From: Rhodococcus sp. G-MC3
Lineage (GTDB): Bacteria; Actinomycetota; Actinomycetes; Mycobacteriales; Mycobacteriaceae
Direction: 5' to 3'
NCBI RefSeq assembly: GCF_030063335.1
Contig: NZ_JASISW010000012.1
Location: 1 to 64,000, forward strand
DNA length: 64,000 bases
Part shown: in pieces, positions 26,011 through 34,960 of the stretch
Position numbering within the stretch: position 1 is the stretch's first letter
How the letters are laid out: every line of letters starts with the position of its first letter
Program-made: the position numbers and the translations under genes
The notes under the pieces: model-generated
Database searches by the model: none
What the model was told of the DNA's origin: nothing
Seen by the model: only the letters and a program-made list of their open reading frames with translations

Positions 26011-26046
26011 GCGAAAATACGTCGCAGGGGACGTATTTCCGCTCAC
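26007..26046. repeat. Intergenic palindrome family, copy 2
   Basis: Left arm GTGAGCGAAAATACGTC (26007-26023), loop GCAGGG, right arm GACGTATTTCCGCTCAC (26030-26046), one mismatch. The primase-polymerase stop codon is inside the left arm. Confidence 0.92.
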
Positions 26047-26108
26047 ATGCCCGGTGTCGTTATCTAATCGTGACCATTCTGTTGTCTTGCAAGTACCGTC
26101 GGTAGGGG

Positions 26109-26120
26109 TATGTCGACATA
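26109..26120. promoter_or_regulatory. 12-bp perfect palindrome upstream of the metallopeptidase
   Basis: TATGTCGACATA lies 77 bp before the ATG at 26198 in the spacer that holds its promoter. It could be an operator; no regulator is known and chance is possible for 12 bp. Confidence 0.3.
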
Positions 26121-26197
26121 TCCGCACGCGAGCATGAGTGGCTCTGTCATCTCCATGTGCGGTACTTGAACACACGCCAAGAATGAAAGTCGGGAAC

Positions 26198-27223
26198 ATG
26201 CGCGCTTTGATCTGCCGCAAATGCGGTCAGAAACTTTCGTTCGAGAACTCGCTCTGCCTCAACTGCCACAGTGCGCTCGGATTTCATCTGCCCTCGCGTG
26301 CACTGCTCGTGCTGCCGGACAAGGCCGATGATGGTGCCGCCGAGGTCCAGGTCGAGAACACCGCTTGGAAGACGTGCGCCAACCTGAACGTTGCAAAGTG
26401 CAACTGGCTCGTGGACACCTCGGAGGGCGATGTCTTGTGCGTGTCCTGCAGACTGACGCGCACTCGCCCTGCGGACGACGATCTCGATGCGATGGCGGCG
26501 TACGCCGACGCGGAGACGAACAAGCGTCGCGTGATCCTCGAACTGACCGAGCTCGGGCTTCCCATCGTCGGCCGGGACGAAGACAAGAACACCGGCTTGG
26601 CATTCGACCTGCTGTCGAGCGCCAACACCCAGGTGTTGACCGGGCACGCGGACGGTCTCATCACGCTCGACCTCGCCGAGGGTGACGACGTCCACCGCGA
26701 GCAGCTCCGCGTCTCGATGTCAGAGCCGTATCGCACACTCGTCGGACACTTTCGGCACGAAATCGGCCATTACTACCAGACCGTGTTGGTCGGAACCGGT
26801 GACGATCGTCCGCAATTCGAAGAGCTCTTCGGCGATCCCGACACCGACTATCAGGCTGCCCTCGATCGCCACTACAACGAGGGATCTCCCGAGAACTGGG
26901 AAGACGACTACGTCTCGTCCTACGCGACGATGCACCCCGCCGAAGATTGGGCCGAGACATTCGCCCATTACCTGCATATCAGGGATACGCTCGACACTGC
27001 AGCGGCCTTCGGAATGGCGCCTGCAGGGTCGACGCTCGACAGCCCGCTTCCCGGGGACGTCGGATTCGCCCAAATCATCGAATGGTGGCTCCCGCTGTCC
27101 TGGGCGCTGAACCAGATCAACCGTTCGATGGGCCATCAGGATCTCTACCCGTTCGTGCTACCTCCGACGGTGATGGACAAGATGCGTTTTGTGCATCTAC
27201 TCATTTCTCCGAGCGCGGTGTGA
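26198..27223 (+). CDS. Putative zinc metallopeptidase with N-terminal zinc ribbon
   Basis: 341 residues. ATG at 26198 gives MRALICRKCGQKLSFENSLCLNC, a four-Cys zinc ribbon (Cys6, 9, 20, 23), the usual start of this family; ATG at 26183 is an alternative. The gluzincin-like motif HEIGHYYQ (about 188) provides two zinc ligands and the catalytic Glu, and a conserved AEDWAETFAHYLH lies about 65 residues later. It matches the uncharacterised bacterial metallopeptidase family known as Peptidase_Mx. No signal peptide is seen, so it is probably cytosolic. Substrate unknown. Confidence 0.82.
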   Translation: MRALICRKCGQKLSFENSLCLNCHSALGFHLPSRALLVLPDKADDGAAEVQVENTAWKTCANLNVAKCNWLVDTSEGDVLCVSCRLTRTRPADDDLDAMAAYADAETNKRRVILELTELGLPIVGRDEDKNTGLAFDLLSSANTQVLTGHADGLITLDLAEGDDVHREQLRVSMSEPYRTLVGHFRHEIGHYYQTVLVGTGDDRPQFEELFGDPDTDYQAALDRHYNEGSPENWEDDYVSSYATMHPAEDWAETFAHYLHIRDTLDTAAAFGMAPAGSTLDSPLPGDVGFAQIIEWWLPLSWALNQINRSMGHQDLYPFVLPPTVMDKMRFVHLLISPSAV

Positions 27224-27295
27224 GCAGCAGGTTTTCTTTTCGCAACAGGGTATTCTGACTGATCCGGTCGGGCTGGTGATGTGGCGGAGGTACGA

Positions 27296-28021
27296 ATGAG
27301 CGAGCAGGTTCTGGGTGACGAGGTCGTTGTGACCGATCTCGACCTCAGTCAGCGATTGGCCATGTTTGCTCGTGAACTGCGACGCGAACACGGTGACCCG
27401 CAGCGAACCCTACAAGCGATCACCGAGTCCGCGGTGATGAACGTGCCCGCCGCCGAGTACGCGAGCATCACCACTGTCCTGCAGGGCAAACTTGTCCACA
27501 GTGCCGCGTTGGCAGGTGATGTGGCCGAGAAGTGTGACGCGATTCAGCGGCAACTCGGCGAGGGACCGTGCCTCGAGTCTGCGATCGAACAACGAACGAT
27601 TCGGATCGACGACATGGACTCCGATGTCCGGTGGCCCAGGTTTGCCGCCCAGGCCTCCGGGCTCGGAGTAAAGAGCATGATCTGTTTCCAGCTGTACGTG
27701 GAGGGGTTCAACTTCGGTGCCCTCAACCTGCACTCGTCGCGGGTCGCGGCGTTCGGAGAGGACGCCGAATCCATCGGTTCTCTCTTCGCAGCGCACGCTG
27801 CCATCGCCTTTTCCAGCGCCCGCGAGGAACAGCAGATTCGCACTGCGCTGACAAGTCGCGATGTCATCGGCCAGGCCAAAGGCATGCTGATGGAGAGGTA
27901 CAAGCTCGGAGCGCAAGCCGCATTTGCCTTGCTGTCCAAGCTGTCTCAGGACACCAATACCAAGCTCGCCGATCTGGCCCACCAGGTCGTCGCCGACGCC
28001 GAGCGGGATGCGCAGGGCTAG
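27296..28021 (+). CDS. GAF-ANTAR transcription antiterminator
   Basis: 241 residues. A GAF sensor domain (about 20-165) is followed by an ANTAR RNA-binding domain (about 175-235, RDVIGQAKGMLMERY with conserved Ala/Tyr). Such proteins bind paired hairpins in nascent mRNA and prevent termination. ATG at 27296 is 5 nt after GGAGG. Upstream, GTTTTC (27231) and GGGTAT (27248) resemble the general-stress sigma B/F promoter pattern, but the spacing is about 1-2 bp short, so this is tentative. It ends directly against the convergent EAL-DICT gene: TAG stops at 28019-28021 and 28024-28022 abut. Confidence 0.88.
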   Translation: MSEQVLGDEVVVTDLDLSQRLAMFARELRREHGDPQRTLQAITESAVMNVPAAEYASITTVLQGKLVHSAALAGDVAEKCDAIQRQLGEGPCLESAIEQRTIRIDDMDSDVRWPRFAAQASGLGVKSMICFQLYVEGFNFGALNLHSSRVAAFGEDAESIGSLFAAHAAIAFSSAREEQQIRTALTSRDVIGQAKGMLMERYKLGAQAAFALLSKLSQDTNTKLADLAHQVVADAERDAQG

Positions 28022-29281
28022 CTAGAGCCCTGTGCGTTCGACGGGTAACCGAAGTAGAAGGCTCCGGGCGCAGTCCACCGTCAACTGCGGATCGTGGCTG
28101 AGGACGTAGGAGAAGCGTCGGTCCATGTCCGGGCCCGTGTCGCCGAAGTCCTTCGCGGCGAGAACCGCCGAGAAGTGCGGTGACAGAACCACCACGACCC
28201 ATTCCGCGCGAACCGGGTCGTCGGGTTCGAGGTCGGCCCCGCGCACTCGCGGCGCAGGCTCTGGGTCCATCCCGACGGCCAGCGCCCCCACGAGCGCGGC
28301 GCTCGTGGCCATCACTTCCCACCGACGAGCTGTGAGCGCAGTGAAGTGCTCCCGCTTCTCGAAAGATCCGAGAATGACTGCCGTCTGCAGGCTTTGGCCC
28401 GCGATGGATTCCAAGCCTTTGCTCACCTCGACGAGCAACCGCTTCGTCGACGGCTTCGAGTCTCGTCCGGCGGCCGCGAGCTGATACGGCGACGAACGAG
28501 GAAGCGACCCGCGTTCGGGCGACGTTCGGAAGTTCAAGGGAGACAATCGTGCGGACCGTTCCACCGGCGCCGTTCGTTGCTCGGTGAAAAAGCGTCCCTG
28601 GCCCACCCTGGCGCCGAGCGCGAGCGCGATCCCGACGGCGTCCTCGGTGTCGATTCCTTCGGCCATCACGATTGCGCCGGTGCGCTCGGTGTATGCGGCA
28701 ACGGCGTTGACCACCCGGGCGGTGAAGCTGCCGGGCTTTCGGGTAATGAGGCTGCGGTCGAGTTTGACGACGTCGGGCTCGAGAAGCGGCAGCAACGCGA
28801 GCGACTCGGGGCGCACTCCAACGTGGTCGACGGCGATGGCCCAGCCGAGGCGTCGGACGTCGGCGACGGCACGGAGAAGTTGAGCGGGTCTTCGGATCAA
28901 CGCGGTTTCGTCGAGTTGGAGTACCGCTGTTCCTGCATCGACATCACCACGATCAGGCAGGTGCGGCAGGGTGTCCGGGTCGATGGCGATGAAGAGGGGC
29001 AATCCCTCCAGTTCCTTCGTGCCGGCCGCGCCGTCCACAGCTCCTGCCCAGCGGACAAGGTCCAGATCCACTGTCATGTCCATCGCCCGCGCGGCAGATG
29101 CCAACGCTGCCGGCTCGGCGAAAGCCGAGTCCTCGGGGCCCCTGACGATGGCCTCGTAACCGATGACTTCGTTGGTCAGCAGATCCACGAGAGGTGCGAA
29201 GTCGGTGCGAAGGCTGTTCGGTCCCAGTATGGACTCGAGGCCGCCACCGTCGTATGCACGTGTGGATGTCCCGCCGTTCAT
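28022..29281 (-). CDS. EAL-domain protein with C-terminal DICT sensory domain
   Basis: 419 residues. An EAL domain (about 20-245) carries YEAIVRGPE in place of EAL, DHVGVR in place of DDFGTG, KLDRSL, AEGIDT and QGRFF. The second loop-6 Asp is replaced, so cyclic-di-GMP hydrolysis is doubtful, though the first Glu, Lys and Gln are kept. The C-terminal part (about 285-415, VSKGLESIAG to VLSHDPQLTV) fits the DICT domain often linked to signalling proteins. ATG at 29281 overlaps the methyltransferase stop (ATGA). It is the last gene of a five-gene operon, suggesting it senses or gates that pathway. Confidence 0.82.
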   Translation of the reverse strand: MNGGTSTRAYDGGGLESILGPNSLRTDFAPLVDLLTNEVIGYEAIVRGPEDSAFAEPAALASAARAMDMTVDLDLVRWAGAVDGAAGTKELEGLPLFIAIDPDTLPHLPDRGDVDAGTAVLQLDETALIRRPAQLLRAVADVRRLGWAIAVDHVGVRPESLALLPLLEPDVVKLDRSLITRKPGSFTARVVNAVAAYTERTGAIVMAEGIDTEDAVGIALALGARVGQGRFFTEQRTAPVERSARLSPLNFRTSPERGSLPRSSPYQLAAAGRDSKPSTKRLLVEVSKGLESIAGQSLQTAVILGSFEKREHFTALTARRWEVMATSAALVGALAVGMDPEPAPRVRGADLEPDDPVRAEWVVVVLSPHFSAVLAAKDFGDTGPDMDRRFSYVLSHDPQLTVDCARSLLLRLPVERTGL

Positions 29282-29895
29282 ACCAATCCCTCAATTCTTG
29301 CTACCGAGTCAGGCTTCGCAGTCGAAACTTCGAACACTTCGAGGATCACATCTTCGTCGACGTAGCCTCCCATCCGAACAAGACCGTCGGTTGCCCCGAT
29401 CACAGCATGGACCTTGTCTCCCGACAAGGGATAGTCCGCGACGGGGTGACGCCAGTGCACCGCGAGCAGTGTGCCACCGGGTTCGAGGTTCGCCGCAGCG
29501 GCATCGAGCGCATGCCGAAGATCCGGCTCGTCGAGGTAGTAACCGACCTCGCTGAGCACGATCAGGTCGAACGAGTCACCGTCGGATACAGCGTCCCAGT
29601 CGCCGGTGAGCGACCATTCCAGAAATTGAACCTTGTCCGAGTTCACGCGCGCGCGTGCGGCGTCGAGCGCGGCAGGCGCAACATCGGTCGAAATCAGACT
29701 CTCGCAGCGCGCGCTCAGCTCCGCCGTCAAGATCCCGATGGAGCAACCTGGTTCGAGCGCGCGGCGATACCTGCGCCGCGGCAACGACGCCATCGTGATC
29801 GCATACTTGCGAGTCTCGTACCAGTTGTCGTCCAGCTGGAAGGGATCGGCGTTGTCGGTGTACACCGCATCGAAATAGTCCTTGTGCAGGCTCAC
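29278..29895 (-). CDS. SAM-dependent methyltransferase, NodS-like
   Basis: 205 residues, class I fold. Motif I is ALEPGCSIGILTAEL (about 48-62), and FDLIVLSEVGYYL is motif post-II. The start VSLHKDYFDAVYTDNADPFQLD resembles methyltransferases that are often paired with or fused to PIG-L deacetylases. GTG at 29895 overlaps the PIG-L stop by four bases (GTGA). A plausible act is N-methylation of an amine freed by the deacetylase, by analogy with NodS; this is inference. Confidence 0.83.
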   Translation of the reverse strand: MSLHKDYFDAVYTDNADPFQLDDNWYETRKYAITMASLPRRRYRRALEPGCSIGILTAELSARCESLISTDVAPAALDAARARVNSDKVQFLEWSLTGDWDAVSDGDSFDLIVLSEVGYYLDEPDLRHALDAAAANLEPGGTLLAVHWRHPVADYPLSGDKVHAVIGATDGLVRMGGYVDEDVILEVFEVSTAKPDSVARIEGLV

Positions 29896-30671
29896 GCGAA
29901 CACCACCTCGTAGGAGCGCAGGAGTCGGTCCAATACGTGCGGTGGCAGTACCGCACGATCGGCCGGGTGATCCGACAATGCCGTCACCTGAGTCGTGAAC
30001 TGCTCTGCCGCGCTCTTTTTCAGTTCTGTCGTGTGGTCGTCGAGGTCGATCCCGAGCCCCCGAGTCCACGGGACGTCGGTGCTTCCCGGGTGCGCCCAAT
30101 GCCACATCCACACCGGATATTCGAGCACCGCGATGCCCACTCGTCGGGCAGCGGTGAGCGTCGCACGTGCTGTTGCCTCGTGGTCGGGATGGCGATCCCC
30201 GCGCCACGGCGTCAGGCACCAGGTGCCCTGCCCACCCGACAACAGTTCGGTGAGCGCGCGTGCGAGCTCGTCCTCGTGCTCGGCGATGCCACCGTCGGGA
30301 AAACCAAGCCTGATGGGGTCGACATCGAGACCCAGAGTGGTCAGTGCCCGCCGGGCCTCGCCAGGACGGGCGTCGACCAGCTGTTCCGGGGTCAGCGTTG
30401 GCGAGCCGGGGTGTGATGCGCCACCGTCGGTCACACCGATCACCGACACCCGAATGCCCGCCGCGGCAGCCTTCGACATCAGCCCGCCGACACCGAGGAC
30501 CTCGTCGTCTGGATGCGGTGCCACGACGATCATCTCGCGGCATCGACTCAGATCGAGTGGCGGGAACGTGTGATCCCAAGCGGCCCATTCCGAGTCGGGA
30601 GTGCCCAACTCGGCCGCATCGAACCCAGCCACCGGCTGGGACGTAAGTACCGGGGGTGTCGCAGCTACCAC
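29892..30671 (-). CDS. PIG-L (LmbE-like) zinc deacetylase
   Basis: 259 residues of the family that removes N-acetyl groups from sugars and related compounds (MshB, Mca, PIG-L). The zinc motif is VAPHPDDE (about 50-57) with the third ligand in RHPDHEAT (about 150). GTG at 30671 overlaps the stop of the upstream acyl-CoA dehydrogenase-like gene by 7 nt. The operon context is not that of mycothiol synthesis. Likely substrate: an N-acetylated glycoside made by the adjacent glycosyltransferase pathway. Confidence 0.87.
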   Translation of the reverse strand: MVAATPPVLTSQPVAGFDAAELGTPDSEWAAWDHTFPPLDLSRCREMIVVAPHPDDEVLGVGGLMSKAAAAGIRVSVIGVTDGGASHPGSPTLTPEQLVDARPGEARRALTTLGLDVDPIRLGFPDGGIAEHEDELARALTELLSGGQGTWCLTPWRGDRHPDHEATARATLTAARRVGIAVLEYPVWMWHWAHPGSTDVPWTRGLGIDLDDHTTELKKSAAEQFTTQVTALSDHPADRAVLPPHVLDRLLRSYEVVFA

Positions 30672-31618
30672 GGGTTGTCCTCCTTCGCGATGTCCTCTCC
30701 CAATGCAGCGAGATCACGCTCGGCATGACTCTGGCGCAGGTACACCGTCAGGTCGGCAACGCGTCTGGCATGCACACCGTTGGAGCACAGTGGCCCAGCG
30801 CCGAGTGCGCGGCCCACTCTGTCGATGCAGTCGGTTGCGGCGCTCTCGACGATTGAGCGCACGATCCGAGCCCGGGTTCGGCCGCGGTCCTCGCAATCGT
30901 TCGGATCGGAATCTATCTCGGCGGCAGCGGTGGTCAGTGCGCTCGATGCAGCACCGAGAGACGCCGCGACCGCGCCCAAATGAGCACTCGTGTGCGCGTC
31001 GGCGCCCGAGCGGACCGACGTGTGCAGAACGTCTGCGACGGCGCAGGCACTGCCGAACCACACTGCGGCAACGCCGATTGCGCCGTGCCAGAAGCCCGGA
31101 CGTTCGAGATATGCGCCCTGTTCGCCCACCGGGACCGCAAGAGCGCCGTCGAACCTGACCGACCCCGAGTCGCTCCTCGACATTCCGACGGCATGCCAGG
31201 TGTGCGGAATGGGTCTGCACCAGTCCTGAGTCAGATCTACCGCAAACAGCATGGACCGATCGCCGACGCGTGCCGTGACCAGGGCATCGGTGCACAGGCT
31301 CGCTCCCGAGCACCAGGGCTTCACACCGGTGAGCTTCCAGCCGCGCGAACCGTGGCTCGCTTCGAGAACAGGAGAGGGAGGTTCTGCCGCCCAGACTCCC
31401 CAGATTCGGCCGCGCTTGGGCGGCGGGCCGCCGAGTTCGTCGAGAATGGCAACGGCGTCGGCGTGTGCCTCGGCAAAGCGGCCGAGAACGGTGTCCTCCC
31501 GGCCGAGTGCGGCCAACGTGAGCCAGCGCGTATCGGTGAACCCGCCGCCGGGAAGCGGAAGGTTCGCGGCCTCCTCGTTCACCCATGACTTCATGCGGTC
31601 TGTCAGGCCAGTGTTCAC
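30665..31618 (-). CDS. Acyl-CoA dehydrogenase-like flavoprotein, shortened
   Basis: 317 residues, versus about 380-400 for the family. GWKLTGVKPWCSGA is the FAD/substrate beta-domain motif, WHAVGMSRSDSGSVRF precedes the C-terminal helical domain, and the end LRQSHAERDLAALG resembles acyl-CoA dehydrogenase relatives that act as flavin monooxygenases. Part of the N-terminal helical domain appears reduced, and I see no obvious catalytic Glu. It may oxidise a carrier-bound or small-molecule intermediate. GTG at 31618 overlaps the glycosyltransferase stop (GTGA). Confidence 0.75.
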   Translation of the reverse strand: MNTGLTDRMKSWVNEEAANLPLPGGGFTDTRWLTLAALGREDTVLGRFAEAHADAVAILDELGGPPPKRGRIWGVWAAEPPSPVLEASHGSRGWKLTGVKPWCSGASLCTDALVTARVGDRSMLFAVDLTQDWCRPIPHTWHAVGMSRSDSGSVRFDGALAVPVGEQGAYLERPGFWHGAIGVAAVWFGSACAVADVLHTSVRSGADAHTSAHLGAVAASLGAASSALTTAAAEIDSDPNDCEDRGRTRARIVRSIVESAATDCIDRVGRALGAGPLCSNGVHARRVADLTVYLRQSHAERDLAALGEDIAKEDNPW

Positions 31619-32370
31619 TGGGCGACCGCCAACTCTTGCCTTGCAGCCGATCGGCCGGCTTCCAAGGTGCGCAGGTGGTCAGCGAAACCGTCCGGTGCGC
31701 GGCCGACCCGCCGCGCGGAGGTCGTGACCGGTGAGTCGCAGGCGTAGAGGACGGGATAGGCGGCCTGCTCGAGCCGGTGAACGATGTCGACGTCCTCGGC
31801 TGTGCGCAGCGCCGCGAAACCGCCGACGTTCCAGTACACGTCGGCGCGCACTCCGAGGTTCGCTCCGTGGACGTGCCGATGGCCGGGCCGTATGCGGTAT
31901 CCGGCGAAGTACGTTGCTGCGAGAACGGGATCGAGGCCGACGGAATCCGGAAGCACCGTGCCTGCGACCACGGCAGCGCCCCGCCGCGCATGGGCGAGCT
32001 GAGACGTGAGCCAGTCGGGCCGAACCACGCTGTCGGCGTCCGTCGTCGCGAACCAGGTGCCCGGCGCGTCCTCCACGGTCGAGAATCCCGCGGTCGAGAG
32101 TGCCGCGGTCGAGAATCCTGCGGCGCGAGCCGCTCCTACGTTGCGACGATCGATGGCGAGGACTCGTCCACCCGTCCGCGCGGCCCAAGAACCGGCGATG
32201 GACGCAGAAGAATCGGTGCACGAGTCGAGAACGGTAACCACCACGGTGTCGACACCCGTACGTTCTGCTGCCTTCCCGACAGCCGACAAACATGCGTCGA
32301 GAACCAGTTCCTCGTTGTGAACCGGCACAACCACCACCAACCGAGAAATATCGCGCTGCGCTTCGAACAC
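31615..32370 (-). CDS. Family 2 glycosyltransferase
   Basis: 251 residues, GT-A fold. LVVVVPVHNEE starts the nucleotide-binding region, WFATTDADSVVRPDW holds the DXD-like motif, and NLGVRADVYWNVGGF and AEDVDIVHRL are the acceptor-side motifs with the ED pair. GTG at 32370 is chosen because GGAGGG lies about 12 nt upstream and homology begins there; the frame is open further upstream. A 3 x 15-bp repeat (32077-32121) expands a loop before the DXD (AALSTAGFSTV). No membrane helix. First gene of the five-gene operon. Confidence 0.82.
   Translation of the reverse strand: MFEAQRDISRLVVVVPVHNEELVLDACLSAVGKAAERTGVDTVVVTVLDSCTDSSASIAGSWAARTGGRVLAIDRRNVGAARAAGFSTAALSTAGFSTVEDAPGTWFATTDADSVVRPDWLTSQLAHARRGAAVVAGTVLPDSVGLDPVLAATYFAGYRIRPGHRHVHGANLGVRADVYWNVGGFAALRTAEDVDIVHRLEQAAYPVLYACDSPVTTSARRVGRAPDGFADHLRTLEAGRSAARQELAVAQ
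32077..32121 (-). repeat. 15-bp tandem repeat inside the GT2 gene
   Basis: Three imperfect copies of GGTCGAGAATCCCGC in frame, encoding AGFST/AALST-type blocks in a surface loop of the glycosyltransferase. Confidence 0.85.
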
Positions 32371-32603
32371 TTGTCGTCCACCCTCCCGCGGTGCCGATCC
32401 GTCGCTACGTGAAAATCCCGCTGACGACACGATGTGCCACGGGTTCGAACGTCTGCGCATCCGAGTCGGCAGTGTTCTGCCGCCGGTGGCTCGACGGAAT
32501 CCAAGCGAGTCCACGTAGACCCGATTTTTGATCCCCCGTAGTGGCACAATCCAAACATGGCGGTTCGCTTTTCGCGGACCCAGCGACATCGTCGGGGGTG
32601 CTC

Positions 32604-33116
32604 ATGCGCAACGTGCTCATATCAGCAAGTGCGGTCGTGCTCGGTGTTCTCGGGGTGATCGGAGCGCCGAGCCCCGCGCAGGCCGCAGATCTGACCTGTG
32701 ACGGAACACCCTCGACCGACAGCGTCTTTGTCGATGGTCTTCAGGCGTGCGGTGCGCGGGCCGATTCGACAAGTCGGGCGTTCGCGCGGGCCCTGGATTC
32801 CGTCGCATTCGCCCGGGCCGACAGAGGCGGCGGGGCGATCGGTCTGGCCCAGGACGGAGGCGTCGCGGCGGCGGAAACCGAATCCGGCCAGGTTGCTGCC
32901 ACTGCCTTCGGTCCCGATGCCGTCTCCATAGTCTCCGCCGATCCTGGAGCATTCGCTCTGGCATTGTCCCTGGCCAAGGGGCAGACATTCGTCGGGACCG
33001 CGCACGAAGGCGTCCGGTGCGAGGCAGGTCCCGGCTTCGCCGTCAATCTGAGTCTCGGCCAGGTCTGCCTGTCCGACGGTGTGAACACATGGAGTTCCAT
33101 TCCGGCTGTGCCGTGA
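32604..33116 (+). CDS. Small secreted protein, unknown function (possibly DUF6764-like)
   Basis: 170 residues with a clear signal peptide (MRNVLISASAVVLGVLGVIG, cut after AQA-A). The mature part is Ala/Gly/Asp-rich with four cysteines and a regular pattern of short beta segments (AFARADRGGGAIGLAQDGG, VAATAFGPDAVSIV). ATG at 32604 follows GGGGGTG. It resembles small secreted rhodococcal/mycobacterial proteins of unknown role. The spacer 32371-32603 to the divergent GT2 operon holds a CGGCAG/CTGCCG hairpin near 32467 and nothing else I can name. Confidence 0.65.
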   Translation: MRNVLISASAVVLGVLGVIGAPSPAQAADLTCDGTPSTDSVFVDGLQACGARADSTSRAFARALDSVAFARADRGGGAIGLAQDGGVAAAETESGQVAATAFGPDAVSIVSADPGAFALALSLAKGQTFVGTAHEGVRCEAGPGFAVNLSLGQVCLSDGVNTWSSIPAVP

Positions 33117-33166
33117 ACTATTTGTGCCCTGAACCAGCTGTGGACCAGAAGAAAGAGCGGATCATC

Positions 33167-33760
33167 ATGTCGACACAATTCACGTCCAACGAAGAAGCAC
33201 TTCTGCGAATCGGCAAAGACCTCTGGTGGGCGGTCCTGCTGCGTGGGGTGTTCGCGGTGATCTTCGGAATCGTTGCCCTGGTGTGGCCGTCGGTGACTGT
33301 ATGGGCGCTGGTGGTCGTGTTCGGCGCGTACGCGATCGTCGACGGTATCTCCGCGATCATCAGGGCCGTGCAGGCGCGCAAGGTCGAATCCGGCTGGATA
33401 TGGTGGCTGCTCGGCGGCGTCGTGTCACTTGTCGCGGGAATTGTCGCGTTTGTTTGGCCGGACATTACTGCACTCGCTGCCGTTTTCGTCATAGGATTCT
33501 GGGCGATCATGGGTGGAATTCTCGAAATAGCAGGATCGTTTCGGCTGAAAAAATTTGACGGCGCCGCGCATTGGGTCGTACTTCTCGTCGCCGGAATTCT
33601 GGAGCTGCTCTTCGGTATCGTGCTGGTGTTCTTCCCGGTCAGCGGCATCCTGAGCATTGTGTGGCTCGTCGGTGTATTCGCCGTGATGCTCGGTGTTCTG
33701 TTCGTCGTATCCGCATTCCAGGTGCGTTCGGCGGCGAAGAAGGCTGGCGTCCTCGGTTAG
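33167..33760 (+). CDS. HdeD-family (DUF308) membrane protein
   Basis: 197 residues with six membrane helices in three pairs, typical of HdeD/DUF308. The repeat pattern [21 protein letters not shown] and [21 protein letters not shown] is visible. HdeD is linked to acid resistance in enteric bacteria; in actinomycetes the role is not known. ATG at 33167 is preceded by GAAAGAGCGG. It lies 50 bp after the secreted-protein gene and may be co-transcribed. Confidence 0.85.
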   Translation: MSTQFTSNEEALLRIGKDLWWAVLLRGVFAVIFGIVALVWPSVTVWALVVVFGAYAIVDGISAIIRAVQARKVESGWIWWLLGGVVSLVAGIVAFVWPDITALAAVFVIGFWAIMGGILEIAGSFRLKKFDGAAHWVVLLVAGILELLFGIVLVFFPVSGILSIVWLVGVFAVMLGVLFVVSAFQVRSAAKKAGVLG

Positions 33761-33903
33761 CCGAGGCGACAGTATTTCGATTGGCAATCGACCGCACGGT
33801 ATGTGTTAATGGCTGTGGGTTTCTGCTGCGCACACTGCTGATTCACAGCAGCGTCGAAAATCGCGGCAGGTTATTGGTTCGAACAGGATGGATCGGGTCA
33901 GTT

Positions 33904-34839
33904 ATGGCATTCACACTTCGTTCACCTCGTCGACTGGTCGCGCGGATCACGCTCGCCGGGGCCGTCACTGCCTTAGGCGCCGCGGCTCTCGTGTCGCCCG
34001 CTCAGGCCGACCCGCTGTGGCCGGGTGGGCCCGAGGTTCCAGGGTTCGGGTCCTCAGATCCGGTACTACCGGTGCCCGCGCTGCCCGCGCTGCCCGGCAT
34101 CGCACCGGAACCGCAGATTCAGCGCCTCGCGCCTGCCAACTTCTCGGATCCTTCGATCAGTCCTAACGCAGGCGAAGTCGTCGGCGTCGCCCAGCCGATC
34201 GCCATCCGCTTCAATGAGGCGATCGGTGATCGCGGCGCAGCAGAAGCTGCGATCCGCGTCACGACGTCCCCGAGCGTCGACGGCCATTTCTACTGGATCA
34301 ACGACACCCAAGTGCGGTGGTTGCCGAACGAGTTCTACCCGGCGCACACCCAGGTGACCGTGGAAGCAGGCGGCGCGCACGCAGACTTCTCCACCGGTGA
34401 CTCGGTTATCACCACGGCAGACGACGCGACGAAGACCATCACCGTGACCAGGAACGGTGAGGTCGTCAAGACAATGCCGACGTCGATGGGCAAGGCAGAC
34501 CACGAGACGCCGAACGGCACCTACATCGTCGGCGAGCGTCTTCGCGAGATGTACATGGATTCGTCCACGTACGGCGTGCCGGTCGATGCTCCCGACGGCT
34601 ACCGGACGTACGTCGAGTACGCCACGCGTATCTCCTACAGCGGCATCTTCGTCCACGCAGCGCCGTGGTCGGTCGATGCTCAGGGCAATACCGACACCAG
34701 CCACGGCTGCCTCAACGTCAGTACCGAGGACGGCAAATGGTTCTTCGAGACCGCACAGAAGGGCGACCCCGTCATCGTCGTGAACACTGCAGGCGGAACC
34801 CTCAGTGGCTCCGACGGTTTGGGTGACTGGAATAGGTAG
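33904..34839 (+). CDS. L,D-transpeptidase with Ig-like domain
   Basis: 311 residues, exported: signal peptide [19 protein letters not shown] to SPAQA. A Pro-rich linker follows, then an Ig-like domain (about 70-165, [24 protein letters not shown]). The YkuD catalytic domain (about 170-300) has [21 protein letters not shown] with the catalytic Cys in SHGCLN. It makes 3-3 cross-links in peptidoglycan or attaches proteins to it. A palindromic repeat follows the stop. Confidence 0.9.
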   Translation: MAFTLRSPRRLVARITLAGAVTALGAAALVSPAQADPLWPGGPEVPGFGSSDPVLPVPALPALPGIAPEPQIQRLAPANFSDPSISPNAGEVVGVAQPIAIRFNEAIGDRGAAEAAIRVTTSPSVDGHFYWINDTQVRWLPNEFYPAHTQVTVEAGGAHADFSTGDSVITTADDATKTITVTRNGEVVKTMPTSMGKADHETPNGTYIVGERLREMYMDSSTYGVPVDAPDGYRTYVEYATRISYSGIFVHAAPWSVDAQGNTDTSHGCLNVSTEDGKWFFETAQKGDPVIVVNTAGGTLSGSDGLGDWNR

Positions 34840-34854
34840 GCGCCTTCGGCGCAC

Positions 34855-34894
34855 GTGAGCGGAAGTACGTCCCGGGGAACGTATTTCCGCTCAC
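34855..34894. repeat. Intergenic palindrome family, copy 3
   Basis: Left arm GTGAGCGGAAGTACGTC (34855-34871), loop CCGGGG, right arm AACGTATTTCCGCTCAC (34878-34894). It starts 15 nt after the L,D-transpeptidase stop and precedes ugpA. Flanked on the left by GCGCCTTCGGCGC, itself a small hairpin. Confidence 0.92.
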
Positions 34895-34960
34895 ATAGCG
34901 AAGGTTTTGGTTTCAACGTGTCCAGGCGTTCGGGCCTAGTTCACCTACCGTTCGCGGTGG

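Noticed and set aside
33835..33851. CTGCTG-ATTCA-CAGCAG hairpin as a terminator of the HdeD-like gene
   Set aside because: Only a 6-bp stem, 75 nt after the stop and no T-tract; not strong enough to list.
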